Below, piece by piece: positions 52,390 through 61,246 of a stretch of 64,000 nt of DNA. Numbering within the stretch: position 1 is the stretch's first letter; each line of letters starts with the position of its first letter. The notes beneath the pieces are model-generated. The model was not told the DNA's origin. It searched no databases and saw only the letters and a program-made list of their open reading frames with translations. Location: NCBI GenBank assembly GCA_944390735.1, contig CALXRL010000039.1, positions 62,001-126,000 on the forward strand. Reading direction: 5' to 3'. The position numbers were made by a program, and so were the translations under genes. This DNA is from an uncultured Victivallales bacterium (lineage in GTDB: Bacteria > Verrucomicrobiota > Lentisphaeria > Victivallales > UBA1829).

Positions 52390-53784
52390 ATGAATTGGAC
52401 CAGGACAGGAGTTCTTTTGCTGGTGCTTGTACTTGGATGTTCCGCGCTTGTGGACGCACAGGTCAAGAAGGGTTCCCCGGGAAAATCCGGTACGGGAATG
52501 AAAATCAAATATGTCCATCCGCAGGACACAAGCTATCTTGGAATCTCCCGGGCAAAAGACAGTTTCATCCAGCAGACGATCAAAGCGCATATCGACGCCG
52601 GGGAGGATATCAGCAACAACGCCGTTGCCAAAGCCATCATGAGCGACGTGGCCTCGGAAATCGAAATGAATCCGAAAAAATCGCTCGACACCCGCTCCAC
52701 CAAAGTGCTGATGGAACTGGCCCGCAAGCAGATCGAAAAGCAGTTTCCGAAATCCCTGGAACAGTTGAAGAAGGAACTCACCGCGGAAGCGGAAAAGCGT
52801 TTTGTCCAGTACAAACTGCGCGACCGGATCACGGTCAAATACTACCGTGGACCGAAAATTCTGGCGGTCTCCGGACCATTCTATGCGTTCAATGGAAGAA
52901 CGGTGAAGATCGGCTCCCGCATCATTCCCTACTACGATGTGGTCCCGGAAGACAAGATCAAGATCGACAAGAAATATTCCGATGCGAAACGCACCGAATT
53001 CATCGCCGAACGCTACAACCGCTATCGGGACAGGCGGAGCGACGCCCTCACCCAGGCCTTCAACAAACTCAAGGACGCGCAGGAAGCCGCCAATGAAAAA
53101 GCCGGTTACATCAACGTGCTCGACCGCTGGTTCACGGCCGCGCAGCTCACGGAAAACTATATTGAGAAGGAACGCATCCGCGCCTCCTCCTCCAACAAGA
53201 GCAACAGTTTCGACGACAAGGAGATTCTGGTCTTCGACACTCCCAATGAAAACCAGCTGATCGCCAAAATCAACGAGAACCGGACCAAGCTCAACTCGCT
53301 CAAGGGCATCGACAGCGACTGGGGATACGCTCCGGCCGCCTGGGATTTCACCCGCGGCGAGGCCCGGCTGGCCCTCCAGTATGACAATTACAGCGTTCTG
53401 GCAACCAAGGACTATGATTACTTCATCACGCCGAACCGTCTGATCCGGAACATTCAGTTTGACTACATCAACAACAAACTTTCGCGGGTCATCACCTTTT
53501 ATACGCGCGTCACGCTTCAGGATTTTGTGAAGCTGAAGGAGCAGTTCGTCGCCCGCTACGGAAAGGACGATCTTCAGCGGGACAATCCGCGGGAAGCCGC
53601 CAAGGATCGTCTCCGTTCCCTGATCTGGACCGGAAAATACACCATTGCGAAACTTATGCTGAATTTCGGCGAGGATGATGTCGTCAACGGTGTTCTGTTC
53701 ATCAAGGAGAAGGCGGGAGCTTATTCTCCGAAGGACTCCATGGTCAGGGCGCCGGACAAAAAAGGAAACTTGAAAATCAAATAA
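52390..53784 (+). CDS. Exported protein of unknown function (464 aa)
   Basis: An N-terminal signal peptide (hydrophobic 8-16) is followed by either a possible lipobox ending in C17 (LVLGC) or signal-peptidase cleavage near VDAQ (24). The mature protein is highly charged. Residues 85-160 are helical and Lys/Glu-rich (ELARKQIEKQFPKSLEQLKK); 150-200 looks like a small beta domain (KYYRGPKILAVSGPFYAFNG); 205-290 is again helical. I recognise no family. It has a strong promoter, a long leader and no clear ribosome site (AAGAAAG only). A PTS IIA gene follows with its own promoter. Confidence 0.65.
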   Translation: MNWTRTGVLLLVLVLGCSALVDAQVKKGSPGKSGTGMKIKYVHPQDTSYLGISRAKDSFIQQTIKAHIDAGEDISNNAVAKAIMSDVASEIEMNPKKSLDTRSTKVLMELARKQIEKQFPKSLEQLKKELTAEAEKRFVQYKLRDRITVKYYRGPKILAVSGPFYAFNGRTVKIGSRIIPYYDVVPEDKIKIDKKYSDAKRTEFIAERYNRYRDRRSDALTQAFNKLKDAQEAANEKAGYINVLDRWFTAAQLTENYIEKERIRASSSNKSNSFDDKEILVFDTPNENQLIAKINENRTKLNSLKGIDSDWGYAPAAWDFTRGEARLALQYDNYSVLATKDYDYFITPNRLIRNIQFDYINNKLSRVITFYTRVTLQDFVKLKEQFVARYGKDDLQRDNPREAAKDRLRSLIWTGKYTIAKLMLNFGEDDVVNGVLFIKEKAGAYSPKDSMVRAPDKKGNLKIK

Positions 53785-53851
53785 AATCTCCAGCGGACCT
53801 CTTCCAATGCGCCCCGTCATGAGAGCAGACGCGATATCTTCGTCCCGCAAC

Positions 53852-53879
53852 TTGAAAAACTCCGTTTTTATGATAGATT
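53852..53879 (+). promoter_or_regulatory. Promoter of second PTS IIA gene
   Basis: TTGAAA (53852-53857), 16 nt, TAGATT (53874-53879), 35 nt before the ATG. Confidence 0.5.
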
Positions 53880-53914
53880 GACGCATAGTAATAAAAGGGA
53901 GATTGAACGACATC

Positions 53915-54391
53915 ATGGCTCGAGACCCGAAACAGATTCCCATCGGACCGCTTCTGAATGGGCGTGTCATTGTTCTGAAAGGCAAACAAACGAAAGAAGA
54001 GGTTCTCAACACTCTGGTCGATATGCTCGCGCAGGTGGATGGCATGGTGCCGCGCGACGATCTTGCCTGGGGAATCTTCCATCGGGAAAGTTTGATGAGC
54101 ACGGGAATCGGCAATGGGATCGCCGTTCCGCATGTGCGTCTGGAAAATATTGAAACCCCGAGCATGGCGCTTGCCGTCTGTCCGGATGGTGTCACCGATT
54201 ATCAGTCGCCGGACAATCAGCCGGTCAAACTGGTTTTCATGGTGGTGGCCGGCGGCCAGCAGAGAGCGACTCATCTCAAAATTCTGGCCTCCATCGGTTC
54301 GCTGTTCTATGACGGTCGTCTCAAAGCGGCGTTTCTGATCTCGCCCGAACCGAAAAACTGTCTGGAAATTCTCGCCCGCGCCGAATCCTGA
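53915..54391 (+). CDS. PTS IIA domain protein (PtsN/fructose-type EIIA)
   Basis: 158 residues of the PTS_EIIA_2 family, with phospho-acceptor H73 in GNGIAVPHVRLENIE. The rest follows the EIIA-Ntr pattern (ESLMSTGIGNGIA, MALAVCPDGVTDY, LVFMVVAGGQQ, LKILASIG). There is no IIB or IIC domain or neighbour, so it is most likely regulatory, like the first such gene at 535. GGGAG precedes the ATG. Two stand-alone IIA proteins and one HPr in 54 kb suggest a branched phosphorelay rather than sugar import. Confidence 0.87.
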   Translation: MARDPKQIPIGPLLNGRVIVLKGKQTKEEVLNTLVDMLAQVDGMVPRDDLAWGIFHRESLMSTGIGNGIAVPHVRLENIETPSMALAVCPDGVTDYQSPDNQPVKLVFMVVAGGQQRATHLKILASIGSLFYDGRLKAAFLISPEPKNCLEILARAES

Positions 54392-54703
54392 CGAGTCGCC
54401 GATTTGATGATCCGCCACGTCCGGACGGTGCGCCGATTTGACGATCCGCCTTATCATGAATGGCGGATCTCTGCAAACTCCGATTCTGATTTTCCGTTTT
54501 CCCGCGGATTCCTCCCGCTGATCGGCGCTCGGCAAGCCGCACCCTCCCCCGGAAACGCGGAGGTGGAACGATAAAGGTTCAAAAGGGGGCGCGTTTGGGA
54601 GGACAATGCAGAAGAACCTCTCCTCCGTCTGCGGGAAGCGCGCAAGGAGAACGAGTTTCCGGAAAAGGAACGAAGGAAACGTTCCATATCGATTCCGGAA
54701 TGG
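54392..54703. other. Gene-free stretch with short repeats
   Basis: 312 nt between a rightward PTS IIA gene and a converging SH3-protein gene. It starts with two near-identical 20-mers (54397-54416 and 54431-54450, one mismatch) and an inverted repeat GATCCGCC/GGCGGATC (54443-54469). The remainder has no supported gene. Confidence 0.5.
54397..54469. repeat. Direct repeat pair plus inverted repeat
   Basis: CGCCGATTTGANGATCCGCC occurs at 54397-54416 and 54431-54450, offset 34 nt. The second copy also forms a hairpin with GGCGGATC (54462-54469; 8-bp stem, 11-nt loop). No T-run follows, so it is not a simple terminator. Confidence 0.6.
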
Positions 54704-55447
54704 TCATTTCCAGGAGGGGGAGACCTTTTCGATTGAAACAAAGGGACGGGGAATTCCTTTCACCCAACGCTGAATGCCGTCGATCCGGACGGTGCGGTTT
54801 TCCCAGAGTTTCAGATTCAGTCTCGGAGCGGTGAGGTAGCAGACCGGGATCACCTCTCCGTTGATTTCCAAAATCAGTTCATAGGCGGAATCCAGCACGT
54901 TTTTCTGCAAGGGGACCAGGGTTCCCTCCAGACTCACGGGATGTTCATCTCCGGTCACAGGCCGGAAGGGTTCGGACCGTTTCTCCGGCGGAGGCGCGGG
55001 TTTCCGCCCCGAGGAGTCCTCCTTCAGGAATCTCCGGCTGATGAAGCATTTCAAGCCGGGAACCGGACGGATCCGGAGCCAGAACCCGTCATGACTCTTT
55101 TCCATCACGGAGACCGGTTCCGGAGGAAGCGTTCCGATGCGGTATTCGGCAAACACGGTGCCGGGACCGCAGCGGAGACGCGCGCCTTTCCGCAGCGAAC
55201 CGTCCGCAGCGACAAACAGGGAGGCAACCCAGACGGGCACCCCCTCCGGCGCCGCGATTTCGGCCCAATGCTCGTTTTCCGGAACGGTATCGACCCGTGT
55301 TCCCGCAGAAAGCGATGCCACGATCGGAGCATCCGGAGCCGGCGCCACGCGCACATTCAAACGCGCGGCCTGGACAACCGCTCCGGAAAGCCCCGCTCCC
55401 TGCGCCATGCAGAAGAGCAGCAGACAAATGCGGGACCAGCGGGTCAT
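54704..55447 (-). CDS. Exported SH3-domain protein
   Basis: 247 residues with a signal peptide (about 1-23). At least one bacterial SH3 domain spans about 27-82: ARLNVRVAPAPDAPIVASLSAGTRVDTV and WAEIAAPEGVPVWVASLFV. A second SH3-like repeat spans about 84-145 (KGARLRCGPGTVFAEYRIG, ending CFISRRFL). The last 80 residues form a separate domain (VSLEGTLVPL ... RTVRIDGIQRWV) resembling an OB-like fold. A cell-envelope binding role is expected. It lies 9 nt after a DUF4380-like gene, in one operon with it and a polyprenyl synthase. Confidence 0.8.
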   Translation of the reverse strand: MTRWSRICLLLFCMAQGAGLSGAVVQAARLNVRVAPAPDAPIVASLSAGTRVDTVPENEHWAEIAAPEGVPVWVASLFVAADGSLRKGARLRCGPGTVFAEYRIGTLPPEPVSVMEKSHDGFWLRIRPVPGLKCFISRRFLKEDSSGRKPAPPPEKRSEPFRPVTGDEHPVSLEGTLVPLQKNVLDSAYELILEINGEVIPVCYLTAPRLNLKLWENRTVRIDGIQRWVKGIPRPFVSIEKVSPSWK

Positions 55448-55456
55448 GAGAGTGCG

Positions 55457-56341
55457 TCAGCCGAAAACGAGTTCGGCGTCCTTTTCATCATGGATCTCTT
55501 TTCCGAGGCGAAGCGCGGTCCAGATCTCCGTATGAGTGATCTCCTCCTTGTATCCGAGCTGGTAGAGCGGACTGAGGGTCTCGATCTCCTGCATCTGACC
55601 GCAGGAGAAGCATTCGACGCTGCAACCGTTGTCCGGATATTCGGCATCGACGAAGTGCTCGTACTTTTTCACAAACATGACGCCCTTGTTCTGATAGGCG
55701 ACCCACGCATCCTCGCAGTTGAATCCGATCTTGGCGAAGGGACGACGGATTTTGGCGTTGTGTTTGACAAGCGTATATTTTGATCCGATGCAGACACGTC
55801 CGTCGGAAAGATCCGTATAGGGCCAGAGCGAGATGAAGGTGTTCGGCAGCAGCGCCTTTTTATCCCCCTGGGGCATCGGCATGATGGCGGTTCCGCCCGG
55901 CGCCATCACCGTAATCGCCCAGGCGGCGAGCTCCACTTCCCAGCGGTTCCAGTTGCGGAGCGTGTGAACGATCTTGAAGGAATCGTTCTTGAAGGGGATG
56001 ATCTCAATGGTTTTCTCGATTCCGGCCAGGGCATCCGGTCCCTTGTGGAGCACGATGCTGTTGCCGCGTTCGCGGACATCCACTTTGGAGTTTTCGATGG
56101 TATAGGTGCGGGGCTTCTCCTCCGGTGAGTGCCAGAGCCGGTGTCCGCCGTAGTTGTTCCACTTGGAATCCCCGGTCCGCCCGGCGGTTTTGGGATAAAT
56201 GTAGAAGAGATTGTCGCTGTCCTCGAAAAAGGCGCCCAGAATGCGCGGTCCGATTTCCGTTGCGACCACCAGTTTGAAATTGCCGCTGGACACCTCCAGA
56301 CAGTTTTTCCAGCCTTCGAATGATACTTTCTTATGTGCCAT
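55457..56341 (-). CDS. DUF4380-like, galactose-mutarotase-fold protein
   Basis: 294 residues. Opening LEVSSGNFKLVVATEIGPRILGAFFE, with NNYGGHRLWHSPEE, matches my recollection of DUF4380 proteins, which have a mutarotase-like beta sandwich. The conserved His and Glu of the sugar site are plausible (GGHRLWHSPEE). It has no signal peptide. AGGAGG lies 6 nt before the ATG. It is the middle gene of an operon between a polyprenyl synthase and an SH3 protein, which does not explain its role. Epimerisation or binding of a sugar is inference from fold. Confidence 0.7.
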   Translation of the reverse strand: MAHKKVSFEGWKNCLEVSSGNFKLVVATEIGPRILGAFFEDSDNLFYIYPKTAGRTGDSKWNNYGGHRLWHSPEEKPRTYTIENSKVDVRERGNSIVLHKGPDALAGIEKTIEIIPFKNDSFKIVHTLRNWNRWEVELAAWAITVMAPGGTAIMPMPQGDKKALLPNTFISLWPYTDLSDGRVCIGSKYTLVKHNAKIRRPFAKIGFNCEDAWVAYQNKGVMFVKKYEHFVDAEYPDNGCSVECFSCGQMQEIETLSPLYQLGYKEEITHTEIWTALRLGKEIHDEKDAELVFG

Positions 56342-56363
56342 CTGATTCCTCCTTTTGGCTCAA

Positions 56364-57440
56364 TTAGACATTTCGTTTGAGAAGACTTTCCGCCAGGGCT
56401 TCCAGCAGGGAGCGGTATCTGCCGGAGGGCAGTTCCGCAAGACTTCTGCGTGCGGCGGAAGAGGAGCGTTCCGCCTCGCGGATCACGGCCCGCCGCGCGC
56501 CGCACTCCTCCAGGAGCGTCTGAATGCGTGCGATCTCCTCCGGACCGTAATGCTCCAGGTTCATCAGGGAGAAGAGCTCCTCTTTTCCCGTTCCGGAAAG
56601 CCGTTCCATGGCTTCGATGAACAGAATGGTGGGTTTCCCCTCGCGGAAATCGGAACAGAGAGGCTTTCCGAATGTTGACTCCTCGCCGTAAACGCCGAGG
56701 AGATCATCGCAGAGCTGGAAGGCGTATCCGATTTCGCCGGCGAATGCGGCGAGGGCCCGCACCTCCTTCCGCTGAACATCCGCGGTATCCAGTCCGATCA
56801 TGGCGCCGCACTCGGCGGAATAGGAGAGCAGGGCGCCGGTTTTTCCCCGGATCATCTCCGTGACCTCGTCCCGACCGGGGAAACGGCGACGGTATTCGAA
56901 TTCGACGTCGAGCGCCTCCCCGGAGATCAGTCTGCGGTTCAGAAACGACTGCATCCGCTGAGCCATCCGGTTCACGGTTTCGCAGGAGACGCCGCGCTCC
57001 GTGGAACGGAGCAGGACATCCATTGCCCACGCCTGCTGCACATCTCCGGCGAGAATGGCGAAATCCGTGCCGAATTTCTTTGCCCGGACAGGAGTCAGTT
57101 CGAATGCTCCGGCGGCTTTCCGTTTCAGGTCGATATGGCAGGTTGCGCTTCCGCGGCGCAGTTCGTCGCAGTCGATGATATCGTCATGCACGAGGGTCCA
57201 GTTATGATAGATCTCGACCGCGGCCGCCGCATTGACCGCCTTCTCCGGATCCCCGCCGACCGCGCCGCACGACCACATGACCAGCACCGGACGAATCCGC
57301 TTTCCTCCCCGCAGCGGATACAGCCGGACCGCCTCCCGAAGCAGCTCCGGAGAGAGCGAATCCGGAAAAGGATCCGAATGAATAAACTCATTTATCGTTC
57401 CGCAAACATCATTCAGCTCGTTCTGCAGTTGATTTTTCAT
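56364..57440 (-). CDS. Polyprenyl (isoprenyl) diphosphate synthase
   Basis: 358 residues of the trans-prenyltransferase family. PLRGGKRIRPVLVMW holds the diphosphate-binding GGKRIRP (45-51). The first Asp-rich motif is DDIIDCDELRRG (86-97); the second is FQLCDDLLGVYG. It condenses isopentenyl diphosphate onto allylic primers to make geranylgeranyl- or longer diphosphates for quinones or cell-wall carriers. Chain length cannot be read safely. It is the first gene of a three-gene operon and is divergent from aroE. Confidence 0.9.
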   Translation of the reverse strand: MKNQLQNELNDVCGTINEFIHSDPFPDSLSPELLREAVRLYPLRGGKRIRPVLVMWSCGAVGGDPEKAVNAAAAVEIYHNWTLVHDDIIDCDELRRGSATCHIDLKRKAAGAFELTPVRAKKFGTDFAILAGDVQQAWAMDVLLRSTERGVSCETVNRMAQRMQSFLNRRLISGEALDVEFEYRRRFPGRDEVTEMIRGKTGALLSYSAECGAMIGLDTADVQRKEVRALAAFAGEIGYAFQLCDDLLGVYGEESTFGKPLCSDFREGKPTILFIEAMERLSGTGKEELFSLMNLEHYGPEEIARIQTLLEECGARRAVIREAERSSSAARRSLAELPSGRYRSLLEALAESLLKRNV

Positions 57441-57532
57441 GATTCCGCACCTATTGTTATGAAACCTGGCAGTTCTTTCTGCTGCTTACAATATACATGG
57501 AAAATGAAAACTTAAAACCCGGACAACGAAAA

Positions 57533-58378
57533 ATGATGATAAAATTTGCAGTGATCGGCGATCCGATCGCCCACTCCCTCTCCCCCGCCATGCAGAACGC
57601 GGCTCTGAAATTGTGGAATCCCGATGCGGAGTACATCGCCGTGCATGTGAAGACCGACGAACTCCGGAATTTCACCGAATGCGCCCGTCGCGAACTGGCC
57701 GGATTCAACATCACAGTTCCCCACAAGGGAGCGGTCATTCCGTTTCTCGACGGCATTTCCAAAGAGGCGCGGGTTGCGGGGAGCGTCAACACCGTGACCG
57801 TCGAATCCGGCCGGCTCTACGGGGACACCACCGACGGCTACGGTCTGGAACAGGCTCTTGCGGAGGCCTTTGCCTTTTCCGTTCCGAAGGGGAAAATCGC
57901 ATTCATCGGCTGCGGCGGCGCGGCGCATGCGGCGGCGGTCTGGTTCGCCTCCCGGGGCGCGGCGGAACTCTTTCTGATGAACCGGACCCTGGCAACGGCC
58001 GAATCCCTCGCGGAAAAAATCCGTCGCGAATACGGAACCGCCGTGCACACCTGCGCCCTGACGGATACAAACACTCTTCCAGCCTTCCTGAAACGCGCCG
58101 AAGTCGCCATTCAATGCACCAGTCTCGGACTCAAGCCGGAGGATCCGCCGCCGTTCGATCCGGCACTTCTTCCCGGAACCATCCGCGTCTACGACACCAT
58201 CTACAAGAAAACGCCGATCATCCGGGAGTGTCTGCGCCGTTCCATTCCCTGTGCCAACGGTCTTGCGATGCTTCTCCACCAGGGGGCCCGTTCGTTTGAA
58301 ATCTGGACCCGAACCAAGGCGCCCGTCGAACGCATGCGCAGCGCTCTGGAAGCCGCCTACGCAAAGGCATCACGATAA
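57533..58378 (+). CDS. aroE: Shikimate dehydrogenase
   Basis: 281 residues. It reduces 3-dehydroshikimate with NADPH in aromatic amino acid synthesis. The shikimate site shows GDPIAHSLSPAMQNAAL and FNITVPHKGAVIPFLD with the catalytic Lys; SVNTV and TTDGYG follow; the NADP loop is GCGGAAHAAAVWFA. Of the possible starts (57497, 57533, 57536) I take 57533, because a TACAAT -10-like box lies at 57487-57492, so transcription would start downstream of the first ATG. The addB-like gene follows 24 nt downstream. Confidence 0.93.
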   Translation: MMIKFAVIGDPIAHSLSPAMQNAALKLWNPDAEYIAVHVKTDELRNFTECARRELAGFNITVPHKGAVIPFLDGISKEARVAGSVNTVTVESGRLYGDTTDGYGLEQALAEAFAFSVPKGKIAFIGCGGAAHAAAVWFASRGAAELFLMNRTLATAESLAEKIRREYGTAVHTCALTDTNTLPAFLKRAEVAIQCTSLGLKPEDPPPFDPALLPGTIRVYDTIYKKTPIIRECLRRSIPCANGLAMLLHQGARSFEIWTRTKAPVERMRSALEAAYAKASR

Positions 58379-58402
58379 AACCGGTTCCCGGGGAGGATTC
58401 TG

Positions 58403-61246
58403 ATGAAAACGCTTCGCTTTCTCGGCTGGTCCGCTCCGCTGCCGGAGCTGGCCGCCCCCCTGCTGCTTCGGGAGGGGGTACGGTACGGAAACTCGGCGGA
58501 TCTTTCGGATCTGCTGGTCCTGATCCCCGGCCGCGAGGCCGTGCGGGTGCTGACCGAAATGATGACCGATCTTCTGGCCTCCTGTTCCGGCGGACTCTTT
58601 CCACCGGAGTTCCGGACGCCCGAGCAGTTTCTTCTGGAAGGCGGAGAGGCCGTTTCCGCCGCCACCCCTCTGGAACAGCTCCGGGCCTGGCGGCAGGTTC
58701 TTTCCGAATGCGGAAAACAGGAGTTTCCCACGCTTTTTCCACTGGATTTCTCCAGGCGCGGCGATTCGCTCATCGACCAGCTGGCGCTCCAGTTCCGGCT
58801 GCTGAAACGGGAACTTTCCGCGGGAGGCCTGACCATGGCGGAGATCGCCCGCTCCGGCGTCACGCTCGACACGGAACGCTGGGAAGAGATCGCCGAACTC
58901 GAACGGCGCTACACGGATCTTCTCGCCTCCGCAAAACGGACCGATCCGGAAGACCTCAAACGCACGCTGGCAAACGATCCTTCCCCCTTCCGCCGCTATC
59001 GGAAAATTCTTGTTCTTGCGCTTCCGGATCCGAGTCATCTTCTGCTGAAACGGCTCGGGAAGGCCGCCGAAACCATGGATGTGGAACTCTGGATCAACGC
59101 GCCGAAAGAGGCGGAAAACCGGTTCGACGGCTGGGGCCGTCCGCGACCGGAAATCTGGGAAAACGAACCGCTCGACCTCGGGAGCATCTCCGCCGATCCC
59201 CAGACGGATGATCTTGCCTGTCACCTCTTCCAGACGGAAACCATCGAACAGATGGCCGTGACCGCGGCAGCCCTTCTTGCCCGCGGCCCCCGGCCCGATC
59301 TCGCATCCAGAACCGTGGCCCTGACCGACGACTCTCTCTTCGACGCGCTCCGCCGCGAACTCTCCAGACTTCGCATCCGCGGCAGCGGCGGAAGAAGCCT
59401 GATCGTCACCTCTCCCGCCGGAGAACCGATGCAGAAACTCCGCCTCAGCGATCCGCTGAACCGCCTCCGCGCCTTTCTTGCCGCGGACGAATTTGAATCC
59501 CTTCATGAGCTCTTCCGGCATGAGGATTTTCTTGCCGCCGCCGAGCAGAAGCTCGGCATATCGCGGGAGACCATTCTGGATCGGCTGGACGACTTCCGCA
59601 TGAAACACCTTCCCGAAACGCTGGACCAGGCCTTTCAGTACGCCGAACCCGATCTTCTGCCGATTCTTCACTTTCTCCGCGAGTTGAAGGAGCGGATGGA
59701 GACGCTGGCGCCGGCGGATGCCGTCGAAGCGTTTCTCCGTCTTCTCTACGACGGACGGGAAGACGCGGTCTCCTCCGGCATTCCCCTGAAGCACGAGCTG
59801 CGCGAATTCCGGTCTCTTCTGGAGATTGTGCGCCGAAGTCCCCTCTTCCGGAACGACTCGCTGCGGTCGCTTCTTCCGGAACTGCTGCAAATCGCAGGGA
59901 ACATCCGTCTCTACCGGGAGCCGCTCGAAAACGAATTTCAGGTCGGCGGATTTCTCGACCTGCCCTGGAGCCGGAAAAAGGAAATCATTCTCTGCGGAAT
60001 GAACGACGGAGCCATCCCCGAAAATGTCCACGGCAGCACGTTCCTTTCCGACACCATGCGTGAAAAACTGAATCTGCCGTGCAACCGCCGGAGACTCGGA
60101 CGCGATGCGCTCTATCTGGAATCCCTGCTCCGCTCGCGCGGACGCGGACACCTCTGGTTTCTTGCATCGCGGTTCGACTCCTCCGATCGTCCGCTGAAAT
60201 ACTCCCGCTTCTTCTTCCAGTGCGGCAGCCGCGATCTCTTCGACCGCGCCTCGATTCTGTTTGAACCGGTCCGTTTTCCCGAACCGCCCGTCCGGCCCTC
60301 CGCCGGGGAGGCGTTTCATCTGGAACCGGATTTCCATCGGGCGGAGAAGGGAGGCGATCTGGTGATCTCCGTCACACGCTTCAAGGAGTATCTTCAGAGT
60401 CCGTTCCGCTTTTTTCTCTCCGTCTGTCTCGGGATGAAGGAGACCGATTACGATCCTGTGGAACTCAACCGGGCGGAATTCGGGAGCTGCTGTCATTCCG
60501 CCCTGGAACGTCTCGAGAAAACGCCCCCCGCCGATCCGGAAGAGCTCCGCAGACGTCTCTTTGAAGCCCTGGATTCCTATATGTGCGCCCGATACGGCGC
60601 CCCTCTGCCTCCGCTGATCGCCATCCAGAACGAACAGATGAAACAGCGTCTTTCCTGGGCAGCGACCACGCTGGCCGACGCCCTCGTCGGCTTCCGGGGA
60701 CTGGAATGCGAATACAAACTCGGAGGAGAGATGAATGCCGGAGTCGAATTTGACGGAGCGATCATTCAGGGCCGGATCGACCGCATCGACTACTCCCCCT
60801 CGCAGAACCTTCTGCGTCTGATCGACTACAAAACCACCGACAGCGGCAAATCGCCGGAGGCCGATCACTATCAGAGCGGGAACAAGACCTTCATCAATCT
60901 CCAGCTTCCCCTGTACCGGATGCTCATCGTCCGGGACGCCCGCTTCCGGGAGGCGCATCCGGAAATTGATTTTTCCACGGTCCGCATTCTCTGCGGCTAT
61001 CTGACCATGCCGACCAGCGTCACGAACACATCGCTTCTTCTCTGGGAGGGAATGGACGCTCTTCTGCCGGAAGCCGAAAAAACCGTCCGGAACGTCCTGC
61101 GCGGGATCCGGAGCATGAAAGAGGGAATCTTCCGGGAAAATCCCGATTTGAAAATCAAATACGACATTTACAAACCTTATCTGCTTCCCGATCTCAGGCA
61201 CGCGGTGCCGTCGGCGAAATGGCTCTCTGCGGAGGAGAATCCATGA
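58403..61246 (+). CDS. addB: AddB-like recombination nuclease/inactive helicase subunit
   Basis: 947 residues. The N-terminal 700 residues resemble the degenerate SF1 helicase fold of AddB (LLVLIPGREAVRVLTEMM; DLPWSRKKEIILCGMNDGAIPE). The C-terminal domain is a PD-(D/E)XK nuclease: GRIDRIDYS, LIDYKTT (D808, K810) and the QxxxY-type LQLPLYRML. I do not see the Cys cluster of Bacillus AddB. GGGGAGG precedes the ATG. Its stop overlaps the next start by 4 nt (ATGA). It partners the UvrD-like subunit in double-strand-break repair. Confidence 0.85.
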   Translation: MKTLRFLGWSAPLPELAAPLLLREGVRYGNSADLSDLLVLIPGREAVRVLTEMMTDLLASCSGGLFPPEFRTPEQFLLEGGEAVSAATPLEQLRAWRQVLSECGKQEFPTLFPLDFSRRGDSLIDQLALQFRLLKRELSAGGLTMAEIARSGVTLDTERWEEIAELERRYTDLLASAKRTDPEDLKRTLANDPSPFRRYRKILVLALPDPSHLLLKRLGKAAETMDVELWINAPKEAENRFDGWGRPRPEIWENEPLDLGSISADPQTDDLACHLFQTETIEQMAVTAAALLARGPRPDLASRTVALTDDSLFDALRRELSRLRIRGSGGRSLIVTSPAGEPMQKLRLSDPLNRLRAFLAADEFESLHELFRHEDFLAAAEQKLGISRETILDRLDDFRMKHLPETLDQAFQYAEPDLLPILHFLRELKERMETLAPADAVEAFLRLLYDGREDAVSSGIPLKHELREFRSLLEIVRRSPLFRNDSLRSLLPELLQIAGNIRLYREPLENEFQVGGFLDLPWSRKKEIILCGMNDGAIPENVHGSTFLSDTMREKLNLPCNRRRLGRDALYLESLLRSRGRGHLWFLASRFDSSDRPLKYSRFFFQCGSRDLFDRASILFEPVRFPEPPVRPSAGEAFHLEPDFHRAEKGGDLVISVTRFKEYLQSPFRFFLSVCLGMKETDYDPVELNRAEFGSCCHSALERLEKTPPADPEELRRRLFEALDSYMCARYGAPLPPLIAIQNEQMKQRLSWAATTLADALVGFRGLECEYKLGGEMNAGVEFDGAIIQGRIDRIDYSPSQNLLRLIDYKTTDSGKSPEADHYQSGNKTFINLQLPLYRMLIVRDARFREAHPEIDFSTVRILCGYLTMPTSVTNTSLLLWEGMDALLPEAEKTVRNVLRGIRSMKEGIFRENPDLKIKYDIYKPYLLPDLRHAVPSAKWLSAEENP

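Noticed and set aside
52162..54195. A 677-codon antisense open frame over the exported protein and PTS IIA
   Set aside because: Crosses two genes with supported promoters and motifs, and has none of its own.
54454..54741. Candidate 95-residue leftward protein in the gap after the second PTS IIA
   Set aside because: No ribosome site or motif; overlaps the end of the SH3 gene and the repeat region.
58370..61201. A 943-codon antisense open frame over addB
   Set aside because: Shadow of the nuclease gene; composition and absence of motifs argue against coding.
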